From positions 1 through 29,979 of the forward strand of contig CAJTXF010000027.1 of NCBI GenBank assembly GCA_910580045.1: a stretch of DNA of 29,979 nucleotides, in the 5' to 3' direction. Made by a program: the position numbers and the translations under genes. Numbering within the stretch: position 1 is the stretch's first letter; every line of letters begins with the position of its first letter. The DNA is from an uncultured Eubacteriales bacterium. Lineage in GTDB: Bacteria > Bacillota > Clostridia > Oscillospirales > Acutalibacteraceae. The notes below the pieces were generated by a model. That model was not told the origin of the DNA. It did not search any database and worked only from the letters and a program-made list of their open reading frames with translations. This document shows positions 15,098-23,608 of this stretch, piece by piece.

Positions 15098-15547
15098 ATG
15101 CACTATCTACAAAGTCAACCTATCCGCACCACAATCTTAGCCATCCTCTCCGCCCTGGGCGCTTCTATTACTCACGCTCTCGGCGGCTGGGACATTACCC
15201 TCCAGGTCCTTATCAGCTTCCTTGCCGCGGATTACCTGACCGGCCTGGTTTTGGCCGCTGTATTCCAAAATTCCCCCAAAACCTCCGGCGGCGCACTGTC
15301 CAGCGCCGCGGGCTTCCGGGGAATCGTGCGCAAATGCGCTGTGCTCCTGCTGGTGCTTCTGGCCGCGCTCTTGGATTGGGCAACCGGCTCTGCCTACATC
15401 CGCACCACCCTCTGCTTTTTCTTTATCGCCAACGAGGGCCTCTCTATTCTGGAAAACCTGGGCCTGATGGGCGTGCCATATCCCCGCTTTCTGCGGAATA
15501 TGCTGGAGGCCATCCGCCAAAGCTCTGACGAGGGGGAGGACAAGTAA
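15098..15547 (+). CDS. Phage holin (holin family 4, TcdE-like)
   Basis: Small membrane protein of 149 residues predicted to form lysis pores. Hydrophobic stretches are TTILAILSALGASITHAL, ITLQVLISFLAADYLTGLVLAAVF, CAVLLLVLLAALLDWATGS and a fourth around TTLCFFFIANEGLSILENLGLMG. The DYLTG and NEGLSILENLGLMGVPYP segments are typical of the family that also includes TcdE of Clostridioides. The C-terminus is charged. The ATG has AAAGGAGG at good spacing. No endolysin follows, so the lysis module is incomplete; with the terminase genes it forms the remains of a prophage. Confidence 0.9.
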   Translation: MHYLQSQPIRTTILAILSALGASITHALGGWDITLQVLISFLAADYLTGLVLAAVFQNSPKTSGGALSSAAGFRGIVRKCAVLLLVLLAALLDWATGSAYIRTTLCFFFIANEGLSILENLGLMGVPYPRFLRNMLEAIRQSSDEGEDK

Positions 15548-15607
15548 AACGCACCACCCAAAGTGCCCTGGGGCCAGCAGCGGTTTGGGGCGCTCAGAGT
15601 CCATATG

Positions 15608-15655
15608 AAAAAACAGCATCCAGCTTGGCGCCACTCTGCCGGGCTGGATGCTGTT
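15608..15655 (-). terminator. Rho-independent terminator, minus strand
   Basis: Perfect 13 bp arms, AACAGCATCCAGC (15612-15624) and its complement at 15643-15655, followed on the minus strand by TTTTTT (complement of 15608-15613). It could end transcripts from the sulfatase operon about 260 bases beyond the exporter gene. Confidence 0.7.
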
Positions 15656-15752
15656 GATATAGGAGGAGTTGTGGCTCCTCCTCAAGAGCGGGCGTTTCTG
15701 ACAACACCTGGGGCAGGTATTTTTATCACCAGAGATGCAGGAATAGGTCAAT

Positions 15753-15771
15753 CCGCCATACTATATGGCGG
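15753..15771. promoter_or_regulatory. Palindromic operator-like site upstream of the broken regulator
   Basis: Perfect 8 bp arms CCGCCATA and TATGGCGG separated by CTA, ending 9 bases before the ATG of the regulator fragment. The position suggests an autoregulatory site of the former XRE protein. This is inferred from position only. Confidence 0.4.
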
Positions 15772-15780
15772 GTGATACAC

Positions 15781-15910
15781 ATGAACCGACTGAGAGCGCT
15801 TCTATACCTTTGAGCAGTGCAGGCGCATCGCCCAGGCCCTGGACACCAGCATGGACTATCTTGCCGGGCTGACAGATGTGGAGAGGCCCTACCCCAGAAG
15901 GAAGGGGTAG
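15781..15910 (+). pseudogene. Remnant of an XRE-family helix-turn-helix regulator
   Basis: An ATG at 15781 opens MNRLRALL, a usual start for small XRE regulators, but meets a stop after ten codons. In another frame from about 15805 the sequence reads YTFEQCRRIAQALDTSMDYLAGLTDVERPYPRRKG and a stop at 15908. This is the normal C-terminal half of such regulators (the ALDTSMDYLAGLTD motif). The helix-turn-helix core between the two parts is gone, so an internal deletion with a frame change has destroyed the gene. It probably belonged to the adjoining phage remnant. The final bases form a 10 bp hairpin (15886-15895 and 15904-15913) directly after the exporter stop. Confidence 0.7.
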
Positions 15911-15914
15911 GGCT

Positions 15915-16712
15915 TCACGCCCAGACCGCCCCCGCGAACCGCAGGGTGTTATACAGGTTTATCCCAATGATTGCCAGCATAAGGGCCATCAGCAGCCGCT
16001 CTACGGCCCGGCTGTCCATTCGCCTGCCAACCCCTGCCCCCAGCAGCGCGCCGCCGATGCCTCCGGCAGCCATCAGGAGCAGGTGTATCCATTGGAAGTC
16101 AGGCACATTCTGCTGGGCCAGGGCGCTGATAAGGCTGGCGGCCTGGGAAAACAGGATGATGAAGATGGAATTTTTCGCCGCCTCTTTGGCCTCCATGGAG
16201 AAGAGGAAGAACAGCAGCGCCACATTCAGCGGCCCGCCCCCAATGCCCAAAAACGCGGATACCACCCCCAGCCCCAGGCCTGCCAGGCCGCAGGCCCACA
16301 GGCTTTCCAGCCGGAAGGAGGGGAGGGTGTCTTTTTTTAGGGTGTAGAGCCACACCAGCACTGTGGTGAGCAGCAGCAGCGCGGACTGGCTCAGGCCCAG
16401 AATATTCTCGTCTGAGGCGGTTTTCACCAGCTCGAACAGCCGCTTGCCCAGCAGGCCCCCTGCTGCCGCGCCCAGGGCCAAGGGCGTGGTGGTCCGCACC
16501 CGGAGCGGGATTCCGTTGCCCCGGCTCCGCAGCAGGGAGACAGCGGACATAGCCAGCACCGTGCACCCGGACAGGAAGCTGATGGTGGACACCGGCAGAA
16601 TGCCCAGGGCGTCCAGCACAGGCTTGATGATGACCCCGCCCCCGTACCCGGCAATAGAGCCCACCCCAGAGGCCAGCAGGCAGACCAGGAACATCACAGC
16701 ACCGCTCACCAT
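15915..16712 (-). CDS. TauE/SafE-family sulfite/organosulfonate exporter-like permease
   Basis: Integral membrane protein of 265 residues with about eight hydrophobic segments. It shows the two family repeats: a first half beginning VGSIAGYGGGVIIKPVL and a second half with VSAFLGIGGGPLNVALLFFLF. Known TauE/SafE relatives export sulfite, sulfoacetate or similar anions; many are uncharacterised. The ATG at 16712 has AGGAGGG upstream. The start overlaps the maturase stop by seven bases, showing tight coupling to the sulfatase genes. I infer export of sulfate or sulfite released in the cell; import of an anion would also fit the family. Confidence 0.88.
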   Translation of the reverse strand: MVSGAVMFLVCLLASGVGSIAGYGGGVIIKPVLDALGILPVSTISFLSGCTVLAMSAVSLLRSRGNGIPLRVRTTTPLALGAAAGGLLGKRLFELVKTASDENILGLSQSALLLLTTVLVWLYTLKKDTLPSFRLESLWACGLAGLGLGVVSAFLGIGGGPLNVALLFFLFSMEAKEAAKNSIFIILFSQAASLISALAQQNVPDFQWIHLLLMAAGGIGGALLGAGVGRRMDSRAVERLLMALMLAIIGINLYNTLRFAGAVWA

Positions 16713-17833
16713 CTTCCGCCCTCCTCTTCCCGCCGGATGGCCTGGGCTATGCGCTGCAGGCGGGGCAGGGCATAGCTGAAAAATTCCTGATAGGCGGAGC
16801 AGAAATAGTTGCCCCCAGCCCCCAAAGGCTCCCGGTCCCTCCGGCAGCCTCCCCGGCAGAGGGGCAAGAACGCACAGTTTTTGCACTCCTCCCGGCCAGA
16901 GCAGCCCTCCTGGAGAAAGCGCTGGGCTGTTTCGCCGGATTTAAGCGCCTGAAAGCCCTGCTCCCGGATATTGCCCAGCCGCCACTGGTCCAGGCAGTAG
17001 AAGTCGCAGGGGTATACCGAGCCGTCCGCCTCCACCACGTTCTGTATGGCGCACTGTCCTCCCAGGCCGCAGCTCTCCGGCCTGCGGCCCAGAAGCATGG
17101 CCACCAGGTTCTCAAAATAGCGGATGTAGATGAACCGTCCCTCTGTCACGTCCCGGTACCACAAGTCAAACAGGGTCTTGAGGAATTTGGCGTACTTCTC
17201 CGGGGTCAGGGAGTAGGGAGAGGAGCCCCGCACCTCCCCAAGAGGGTCCAGGCAGGGGATGTACTGCTGGTAGAGCAGGCCCGAGCGGCGGAAGAAATGG
17301 TAGATTCTCCCAATGCTGTCCGCTGTGGAGTTAGTGACGACTGTAAGCAGGTTAAAGTCCACCTTATGGGCCGAGAGCTTCTGGGCTGCCTGCAGCACCC
17401 GGTTAAAGGTGCCTTTGCCCTCCGGGTCCAGCCGGTTTTGGTCGTGGACATCCTTGGTGCCGTCCAGGCTCAGGCCCACCAGAAAATGGTTGTCGTGGAG
17501 GAACCGGGCCCATTCCTCGTCCAGGAGCAGGCCGTTGGTCTGGATGGCGTTGGCGATTTCCGCGTGGTGGATATTATACTTCTTTTGCAGCTCCACCACC
17601 CGGCGGAAGAAGTCCAGGCCCCGCAGAGTGGGCTCGCCCCCCTGAAAGCCGAAGGAGCAGTGGACCGTGGCGTATTCCAGGGCCTTTTGGATCAGGATTT
17701 CCAAGGTCTCCTCAGACAGAAAGCCATAGGAGAAGGTCTCCCGGTTCAGCTGCTCGTCGTGATAAAAGCAGTACTTACAGCGGATGTTGCAGCCTCCGGA
17801 GGAGGGCTTAATCAGCAGGCTCAGGGATGGCAT
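16706..17833 (-). CDS. Anaerobic sulfatase-maturating enzyme (radical SAM, SPASM domain)
   Basis: Converts the active-site cysteine of a sulfatase into formylglycine without oxygen, using S-adenosylmethionine and iron-sulfur clusters. The 375-residue protein has the radical SAM cluster CNIRCKYC (C15, C19, C22) followed by FYHDE. GFQGGEPTL, AIQTNGLLLD and GLSLDGTKDVHDQNR follow. The C-terminal SPASM region has cysteines for two auxiliary clusters (CGLGGQC, YPCDFYC, CSGREECKNC, PLCRGGC). The start ATG has AGAGGAG upstream. It begins 31 bases after the sulfatase stop, so its substrate is almost certainly that sulfatase. Confidence 0.93.
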   Translation of the reverse strand: MPSLSLLIKPSSGGCNIRCKYCFYHDEQLNRETFSYGFLSEETLEILIQKALEYATVHCSFGFQGGEPTLRGLDFFRRVVELQKKYNIHHAEIANAIQTNGLLLDEEWARFLHDNHFLVGLSLDGTKDVHDQNRLDPEGKGTFNRVLQAAQKLSAHKVDFNLLTVVTNSTADSIGRIYHFFRRSGLLYQQYIPCLDPLGEVRGSSPYSLTPEKYAKFLKTLFDLWYRDVTEGRFIYIRYFENLVAMLLGRRPESCGLGGQCAIQNVVEADGSVYPCDFYCLDQWRLGNIREQGFQALKSGETAQRFLQEGCSGREECKNCAFLPLCRGGCRRDREPLGAGGNYFCSAYQEFFSYALPRLQRIAQAIRREEEGGRW

Positions 17834-17864
17834 GGGTTGGCTCCTCTCTCGGTCAGAATTGGGG

Positions 17865-19652
17865 TCAGTATTTGCGCCCCAGGAAGTTCAGCATATTCAG
17901 CGCCGGGCCCTGGGCCTCTCCGGGCAGAATGGCCCGGACAAAGCGCTCCATCGCCCCAGCGTCCGCCTGGGTGATGTGTTCCCTGGCCGCAAAGGCCCCG
18001 AAGTCCTCTGCCAGCTGGGGACGCTTTGCCAGCATTTTCAGGGCGTGGAACTGCTCCTTTGCCTCCGGGGTCCAGACAAGGCCCTCCACTGGGACCTGGG
18101 CCTCGGTTTGGGCCAGCTCCGCCTTTTGGGCGGTGAGCTCCTCCCTGGTCATGGGATGGCCCTGGGGGATGCCCATACGAAGGTACTGCTCAGCCGGAGC
18201 ATCGTTTTCCAGCATCAGCTCCCGCATCCGGTTGATCAGCCTCAGCTCGGTGTCCAAATCTTCCACGGGGGCCAGCTGCTGGGGGTCTTTCCGCAAATCA
18301 AAGAGCTTGGTGCCAAAGCGGAAGGTGCCGGGGCCCTGGGCCGCGGGAATCTTCATCAGGGGCACACCTTTGGTGAAGGTGAAGGGCTCTGCCAGCTCTG
18401 TGTCCTTCAGCTCTTCCGGAGAGAACAGGGCCCGCATATGGGTGGGCATCAGGGTGTACTCATAGGCCGGGGCGTTCTCCCGGGTGAGGGGGGCCCGCAT
18501 GTACACAAACCGGCCGTCCGTGATGTTGATATGGCTGGCATGGTGGCCGAAGAGCGCACAGTCATGGATGGGCTCGTCCCTCTCTATCACCTGGCGGATG
18601 GGCTTGGCCAGCATATCCTTGGGCAGGGGCAGGGAGTTCAGCTCCAGCAGGGTGGGGGCCAAATCCGCGTTCTGCACCAGGGAGGAGCGGCGCTCTCCCT
18701 TCACGCCTGCCCGGGGGTCCCAGGCGAACATGGGGATATGGGAGACCTCATTATACAGGGGCATAATGGACTTGGACCACCAGTCGTGCTCCCCCAGCAG
18801 ATAGCCGTGGTCCGTGGTGACAATCAGGGCCGTGTCCTTCCACATATCGTGGCTGTCCATAAAGTCCAGCACCTTGCCCAGATAGCTGTCGCACATGCTC
18901 ACCAGGGCGGCGTATTTATTGCGCACATGGCGGATTACGTCCTGGCTGTCATTGCAGGGGCCGTAGGGAGGCCAGTCCGCGTCCCGGCCAATGGGGATGT
19001 CCTCATACAGGGCCTGATACTCCTTCTGGGTGAAGAAGGGCTCGTGGGGGTCAAAGGTCTCGATTTGCAGGAACCAGTTGTCATAGCTCCAGTTGGTCTC
19101 CAGGAATTCCAGCCCGGCGGCAAAGGTCTTGGCCTGGGGCATGTCCTGCTCCCCGCGGATGTGGGCCCGGTTAATCATATCCTGCACCGGCATCCGGTTC
19201 ACCAGATAGTTGCCTTGACTGCCATGAAGGGCAGGGGCCACATTGTGGGCGGGCTTTATGCCTGGGTTCAAATCCGCCTTCCAGGGGTCGCCCTCCTGGC
19301 CCCGGAAGCACTCCCAGCTGGCGTAGCGGGTGTGGTAGGTGCCGCCCCCGTCCTCCCAGTAGTGCTGGTGGTCTGAGGCCAGGTGGGAGTAGATTCCGTT
19401 CTGCTTCAGGATTTCCGGCATGGAGTCGTCATAGGGCTCCATAGGGCCCCAGCTTCTGTGCAGGAAATTATAGCGGCCGGTGTGCATCTCCCGGCGGGCG
19501 GGCATACAGGGCATAGAGCCCACATAGGCGTTTTCGAAGGTGACGGTCCGCCGGCCCAGCCTCTCAAAATTGGGGGCCTTCACCCAGTCACAGCCGTAGT
19601 TGGGCAAAAAGCGGCGGTTCAGCGAGTCGAACATAACCAAAACGGTGCGCAT
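17865..19652 (-). CDS. Sulfatase, Cys-type (formylglycine-dependent)
   Basis: Hydrolyses a sulfate ester, probably on a sugar. The 595-residue protein begins MRTVLVMFDSLNRRFLPNYG, with early metal-binding acidic residues. It carries the activation motif CMPAR (C49 to R53) followed by MHTGR. C49 is the residue converted to formylglycine. TTDHGYLLGEHDWWSKS supplies further metal ligands and active-site residues. There is no signal peptide, so it acts in the cytoplasm on imported substrate. The ATG at 19652 has AAGGAGG five bases upstream; the in-frame extension to 19721 runs through its promoter. The maturase and exporter follow directly. The sugar cannot be told from the sequence. Confidence 0.93.
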   Translation of the reverse strand: MRTVLVMFDSLNRRFLPNYGCDWVKAPNFERLGRRTVTFENAYVGSMPCMPARREMHTGRYNFLHRSWGPMEPYDDSMPEILKQNGIYSHLASDHQHYWEDGGGTYHTRYASWECFRGQEGDPWKADLNPGIKPAHNVAPALHGSQGNYLVNRMPVQDMINRAHIRGEQDMPQAKTFAAGLEFLETNWSYDNWFLQIETFDPHEPFFTQKEYQALYEDIPIGRDADWPPYGPCNDSQDVIRHVRNKYAALVSMCDSYLGKVLDFMDSHDMWKDTALIVTTDHGYLLGEHDWWSKSIMPLYNEVSHIPMFAWDPRAGVKGERRSSLVQNADLAPTLLELNSLPLPKDMLAKPIRQVIERDEPIHDCALFGHHASHINITDGRFVYMRAPLTRENAPAYEYTLMPTHMRALFSPEELKDTELAEPFTFTKGVPLMKIPAAQGPGTFRFGTKLFDLRKDPQQLAPVEDLDTELRLINRMRELMLENDAPAEQYLRMGIPQGHPMTREELTAQKAELAQTEAQVPVEGLVWTPEAKEQFHALKMLAKRPQLAEDFGAFAAREHITQADAGAMERFVRAILPGEAQGPALNMLNFLGRKY

Positions 19653-19672
19653 AATATCCTCCTTAAAATACA

Positions 19673-19721
19673 CGGCCGGACGCTTTTCTATCAGTATAAA
19701 GCGCCCGGCCGAGGTTGTCAA
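19673..19721 (-). promoter_or_regulatory. Internal promoter and inverted repeat upstream of the sulfatase
   Basis: On the minus strand TTGACA (19716-19721), a 17-base spacer and TATACT (19693-19698) form a near-consensus promoter for the sulfatase-maturase-exporter unit. A 14 bp inverted repeat with one mismatch (19673-19686 and 19698-19711) fills the spacer and encloses the -10 box in its loop. It may be an operator, or an RNA hairpin that limits readthrough from the binding-protein gene; a TATTTTA follows it. Confidence 0.65.
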
Positions 19722-19753
19722 TTTATATTTTGGGGCGGGAGCGCATGGGGGGC

Positions 19754-21436
19754 TTACGCAATCTTCTTGTCATTGTAGAAGTTCTGGTAATCCTCCACGT
19801 ATTGGGCCACATTCAGCCGCTCGCAGGACTGGAGGTGCTTCTCCCAGCCCGCGTCGTCCAGGCCGTTCATAATGGCCTCCACAGTAAAGTTCTGGATGTA
19901 GGTGTTGATTTCCGCGAACTGGTCGTTGCGGCGCTCCACCACCTCCTGCTTGTCAATGCCCAGAGGCATGGGGGTACACAGATAGGGCTTGTACATCTCC
20001 TCAAACTCTGACATCAGCAGCTCCCGCTTGTCCTTATACCAGGAGTCGTAGGTCTCCTGGGGCACAATCCAGAAGCCGTTCATGCCCGCGCCAAAGGTGT
20101 GGCGGGCCTGGGCAAAGCTGTTCATGCCCTCGTCCTCAAACTCAATCTTGCGGACCTTCTCGCCGTCCTCATTGATGGTGTAAGAGCCGCCCTCTGTGCC
20201 GTAGGACCAGAGGTTGTTTACCTCCGGGTCGCCAATCACATAGTCATACAGCCGCACGGCGGCCTCCGGGTGCTGGCAGCTGTTGGAGATTTTATAGCAG
20301 TCATAGTTCCAGTCGCCGGAGACAGCCCGGCCCACGGTAACGATGTTCCCGTTCTTGTCCTGCATGGGCAGTATGGGCACATACTGGTCCACCTTGTCCG
20401 CGCCGCACACAATGTCCGCGTAGCTGTGGTGGCCATAGATGCCGATGCGGCCCGCCGCGCCCTTGGCAAAGAAGTCCGAGGTCTGCTGCACAAAGCCGTC
20501 CACGTCAATCAGGCCGTTGGAGTAGAGCTTGTGGGCAAAGTTGATAAAGTCCCGGTACTCCTCCCGGGTGGGAGAGAAGGAGACCACGTCATCGTCCACC
20601 TGCACATAGTTGGCGCTGTGGACCCCGCAGCTGTTCATCAGGAAGTTGATGCCATAAGAGTCATTATCCAGCGCGACAGCTGTGTTGGCCTCCATGCTGA
20701 AAGGCAGCTCATCGTTGGGGTCCCCGTTGCCGTTGGCGTCCTGCTCCTTAAAGGCCATCATCACGTCGAAGAGCTGGTCCTGGGTGGTGGGGATATCCAT
20801 CTTCACATTGTCCAGCCAGGTCTTGTTGATAACGTACCGGTGGGCGTAGGCGTACTGGCCCTGGTCCTGCAAAAGGGGCATGGAGTAGATGTTCCCGTCC
20901 TCCATGACGCAGGCCACCTTCAGCTCAGGCCGCTCCTCATAGAAAGCGGTCAGCGCTGGGGCATAGGTATCAATCAGGCTGTTCAGGGGTGTAAAAGAGT
21001 CCAGATACTTGCCGAAGTTGGGGAAGGTGCCCACAATCACGTCCGGCAGCTCGCCGCTGGCCAGGGTGACGCCCATCTGCTCGGCCCAGGCCGCCTGAGA
21101 GATTTCCGTAAATTCCAGGGTCAGGCCAGTCTCCTCCTGGGCCCGCTTGACGCACTCCTTTTCCTGCCAGCTGCTGCCCAGGTCCAGAATGGACTTCTGC
21201 ACCAGCATGGTGACAGTGGTGGGCTCGTTGACAATGGGCAGGCCGGTCTGGTTCACATAGGCAGGGGCGCTGTCCTCCCCGCCCTCCTGCTGGGCAGAGC
21301 CAATCCCGCTGGTGTTCCCGGTGCTTTGGGCCGGGCTGCTTCCAGTGCCGCTGGAGGAGCCGTCCCCTCCGCAGGCCGCCAGTGCGCCGAGCATCAGGAC
21401 CGCCAGCAATAGAGCGATACATTGTTTGCCTTTCAT
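19754..21436 (-). CDS. Extracellular sugar-binding lipoprotein of an ABC importer
   Basis: Solute-binding protein (family 1) that would capture the oligosaccharide outside the cell. The 560-residue protein starts with a lipoprotein signal ending LGALAAC, with the lipidated C22, followed by a Gly/Ser-rich linker (GGDGSSSGTGSSP) that tethers it to the membrane. The mature part has the YtcQ/LplA-type pattern (WAEQMGVTLASGELPDVIVG, YKPYLCTPMPLGIDKQEV). The ATG at 21436 has GGAGG eight bases upstream. It starts 37 bases after the second permease gene and belongs to the importer operon. Confidence 0.92.
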   Translation of the reverse strand: MKGKQCIALLLAVLMLGALAACGGDGSSSGTGSSPAQSTGNTSGIGSAQQEGGEDSAPAYVNQTGLPIVNEPTTVTMLVQKSILDLGSSWQEKECVKRAQEETGLTLEFTEISQAAWAEQMGVTLASGELPDVIVGTFPNFGKYLDSFTPLNSLIDTYAPALTAFYEERPELKVACVMEDGNIYSMPLLQDQGQYAYAHRYVINKTWLDNVKMDIPTTQDQLFDVMMAFKEQDANGNGDPNDELPFSMEANTAVALDNDSYGINFLMNSCGVHSANYVQVDDDVVSFSPTREEYRDFINFAHKLYSNGLIDVDGFVQQTSDFFAKGAAGRIGIYGHHSYADIVCGADKVDQYVPILPMQDKNGNIVTVGRAVSGDWNYDCYKISNSCQHPEAAVRLYDYVIGDPEVNNLWSYGTEGGSYTINEDGEKVRKIEFEDEGMNSFAQARHTFGAGMNGFWIVPQETYDSWYKDKRELLMSEFEEMYKPYLCTPMPLGIDKQEVVERRNDQFAEINTYIQNFTVEAIMNGLDDAGWEKHLQSCERLNVAQYVEDYQNFYNDKKIA

Positions 21437-21473
21437 GTTCAGTACCTCCATAATAAAATATTCGCAGAAGGGC

Positions 21474-22397
21474 TCAGCCCTTCACAGAGCCAATCATCAC
21501 ACCTTGTACAAAGTATTTCTGCACAAAGGGGTAAACTAACATCACGGGCAGCATGGAGACCAGAATCACCCCGTACTTGATGGATTCCGAAATCTTCTGC
21601 ATCTCCAAAATGGCGTCCACGTCCGCGCCCTCGCCGCCCTGGGCCAGCTGCTGGCCCAAAACCAGGATTTCCCGCAAAATCAGCTGCAGGGGGAAGTACT
21701 CCCGCTTGGTCACGTAAATCAGGGCAGTGAAGTAGTTGTTCCAGTACATCACGCCAATATACAAGGCAATCACCGCCACAATGGCCTTGGACAGGGGCAG
21801 GGCAATGGTGAAGAAGAACCGGGTGTTGCCGCAGCCGTCAATAGAGGCAGCCTCCAGCAGCTCCTTGGGCAGGCTGTTGGCAAAGAAGGTCCTTGCAATA
21901 ATCATGTTATAGCAGGTGAACATGCCCATCAGAATCAGAATCAGCCGGGTGTTGGTCAAGCTCAGGCTGTTCATCACCAGATAGGTGGGAATCATGCCGC
22001 CGCTGAAAAACATGGTGAAGATGCACAGCTTAATCAGCAGCTTGCGCCCAGGCATGTCCTCCCGGGAGAGGGCATAGGCTGCCATGACAGTAATCATAGT
22101 GCCCCCAAAGGTGCCTAACCCGGTGTACAGGATGGTGTTGCCATAGCCCATCCAGATATCCCGGCTTTGGAATATGTACTGATAGCCCCGCAGGCTGAAC
22201 CCCACTGGATACAGCAGCACCTTGCCCTGAGAGACTGCCTCCGGCTCGCTGAAGGAGGCGATAATCATCAGGTACAGCGGATAGGCCGCAACCAGCAGAA
22301 ACAGGATGGAGATAACCAGCATCAGAACGTCGAAAATCCGGTCGGCCCGGGTGGGCTTGATGGATGACACTGCGGTGGAAGCGTTGGCGTTTTTCAT
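21474..22397 (-). CDS. ABC sugar importer permease, YtcP-type
   Basis: Inner subunit of a CUT1-type carbohydrate importer, 307 residues with six membrane segments. The cytoplasmic loop that contacts the ATPase is visible as LPKELLEAASIDGCGNTRFF followed by LPLSKAI. The ending VQKYFVQGVMIGSVKG is typical of this permease class. The ATG at 22397 has AAAGGAGG upstream and lies 13 bases after the first permease stop. No ATPase gene is present in the window, as is usual for such importers, which share an MsmX-like ATPase encoded elsewhere. Confidence 0.92.
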   Translation of the reverse strand: MKNANASTAVSSIKPTRADRIFDVLMLVISILFLLVAAYPLYLMIIASFSEPEAVSQGKVLLYPVGFSLRGYQYIFQSRDIWMGYGNTILYTGLGTFGGTMITVMAAYALSREDMPGRKLLIKLCIFTMFFSGGMIPTYLVMNSLSLTNTRLILILMGMFTCYNMIIARTFFANSLPKELLEAASIDGCGNTRFFFTIALPLSKAIVAVIALYIGVMYWNNYFTALIYVTKREYFPLQLILREILVLGQQLAQGGEGADVDAILEMQKISESIKYGVILVSMLPVMLVYPFVQKYFVQGVMIGSVKG

Positions 22398-22410
22398 GGT
22401 TCTTCCTCCT

Positions 22411-23367
22411 TTACCAAAGCCCCGCGCCGGTGAGCTTGTCGGATATTTTGTTGACCGCAAGAATAATCAGCATGTTAATCACATTGTTGAACAGGCCGAT
22501 GGCCGTGGCGTAACTGTACTGGGCGCCCTGGATGCCGATTTTATACACATAGGTGCTGATGATTTCTGAGGTGGTCAGGTTGCCGGCGGATTGGAGCAGG
22601 TACACCTTCTCATAGCCCACGCTCATAATCTGGCCGGAGTTAAGAATCAGCAGGGTGATGATGGTGGGCAGCAGGGCGGGCAGGTCCACGTGGAAAATCC
22701 GCTGCAGCTTGGTGGCGCCGTCCACAATGGCAGCCTCGTGCACCTCCTGGCTGACCCCGGCCAGGGCAGACATATAGATGATAGAGCTCCAGCCCACATT
22801 CTGCCAGCAGGCGGACCACACAAACATGTGGGGGAACAGATTCGCGCTGCCCAGAAAGTCAATGGGCTGGCCGCCAGCAGAGCGAATCAGGTGGTTCACC
22901 ACGCCTGTGCCCGGGGAGAAGAAGATGAACATCATGCCCACCAGCACCACTACGGAGAGAAAGTGGGGGATATAGGTCACGCTCTGGGTCAGCTTTTTCA
23001 GCCGGTAAGAGGGGCAGTAGTTGAGCACCAGGGCCAGGATGATGGGGAAGGGGAAGCAGATAAGCAGCTGGTAGATGCTCAGGCTCAGGGTATTCTGCAG
23101 CAGGCTCCAGAAGGAGTAGGAGGAGAAGAACTTGTCAAAATACTGCCAGCCCACCCACTGGCTGCCCCAAATGCCCGCCGCGGGACGGTAGTCCCGGAAG
23201 GCAATCTGCAGGCCGAACAGGGGGGCGTAGTTGAACAGAACCAGGTAGAGCACCGCGGGCAGAACGAAAACATAGAGGGCTTTGTTGCGCGCCATCAGCC
23301 GCAGGGCGGACCTTGCTCTCTGCCGGAAGCTCTCCTTTGGAAGGATGTCCGCTGGGGGATGCTTCAT
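22411..23367 (-). CDS. ABC sugar importer permease, LplB-type
   Basis: First gene of the importer operon, 318 residues with six membrane segments. The opening region (ALYVFVLPAVLYLVLFNYAPLFGLQIAF) is characteristic of LplB-like permeases. The ATPase-contact loop is VSQEVHEAAIVDGATKLQRIF followed by DLPALLPTIITLL. The ATG has GAGGAGG upstream. It is transcribed away from the response-regulator gene across a 241-base region. LplB/YtcP/YtcQ systems commonly import complex oligosaccharides under a YesM/YesN-type pair, which matches this layout. Confidence 0.92.
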   Translation of the reverse strand: MKHPPADILPKESFRQRARSALRLMARNKALYVFVLPAVLYLVLFNYAPLFGLQIAFRDYRPAAGIWGSQWVGWQYFDKFFSSYSFWSLLQNTLSLSIYQLLICFPFPIILALVLNYCPSYRLKKLTQSVTYIPHFLSVVVLVGMMFIFFSPGTGVVNHLIRSAGGQPIDFLGSANLFPHMFVWSACWQNVGWSSIIYMSALAGVSQEVHEAAIVDGATKLQRIFHVDLPALLPTIITLLILNSGQIMSVGYEKVYLLQSAGNLTTSEIISTYVYKIGIQGAQYSYATAIGLFNNVINMLIILAVNKISDKLTGAGLW

Positions 23368-23442
23368 GGTAATTACCTCCTCTTGGTCGTTTTCTATAAA
23401 ATATCACAATTTTGTCGTGTTTGGAATGGAAAAAACCACGGG

Positions 23443-23568
23443 TTTTTTGTAAAAAAAGCAAGTCTTCTCCAATAGAATTGTCATTTCTTCACATAAAGCG
23501 TATTTTTTTACAAAAAATCATCAGAAAAACACATTGCATACGCCGCCGAAACATGAGAAAATTCTATT
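23443..23568. promoter_or_regulatory. Divergent regulatory region between importer and two-component genes
   Basis: The 23368-23608 interval is A/T-rich compared with the rest of the window. It has an exact 15-base inverted repeat: TTTTTTGTAAAAAAA (23443-23457) and TTTTTTTACAAAAAA (23503-23517). A 9-base inverted pair, AATAGAATT (23471-23479) and AATTCTATT (23560-23568), is also present. These are candidate sites for the AraC-type response regulator. No clear -35/-10 pair could be placed on either strand. Confidence 0.45.
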
Positions 23569-23608
23569 AGGCCAAGCATCCCTTGGGCCTGAAAGGAGGG
23601 GCTTCTGA

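Noticed and set aside
17784..19376. 530-codon open frame opposite the sulfatase
   Set aside because: Antisense of a well-supported sulfatase; Gly, His and Gln-rich low-quality translation.
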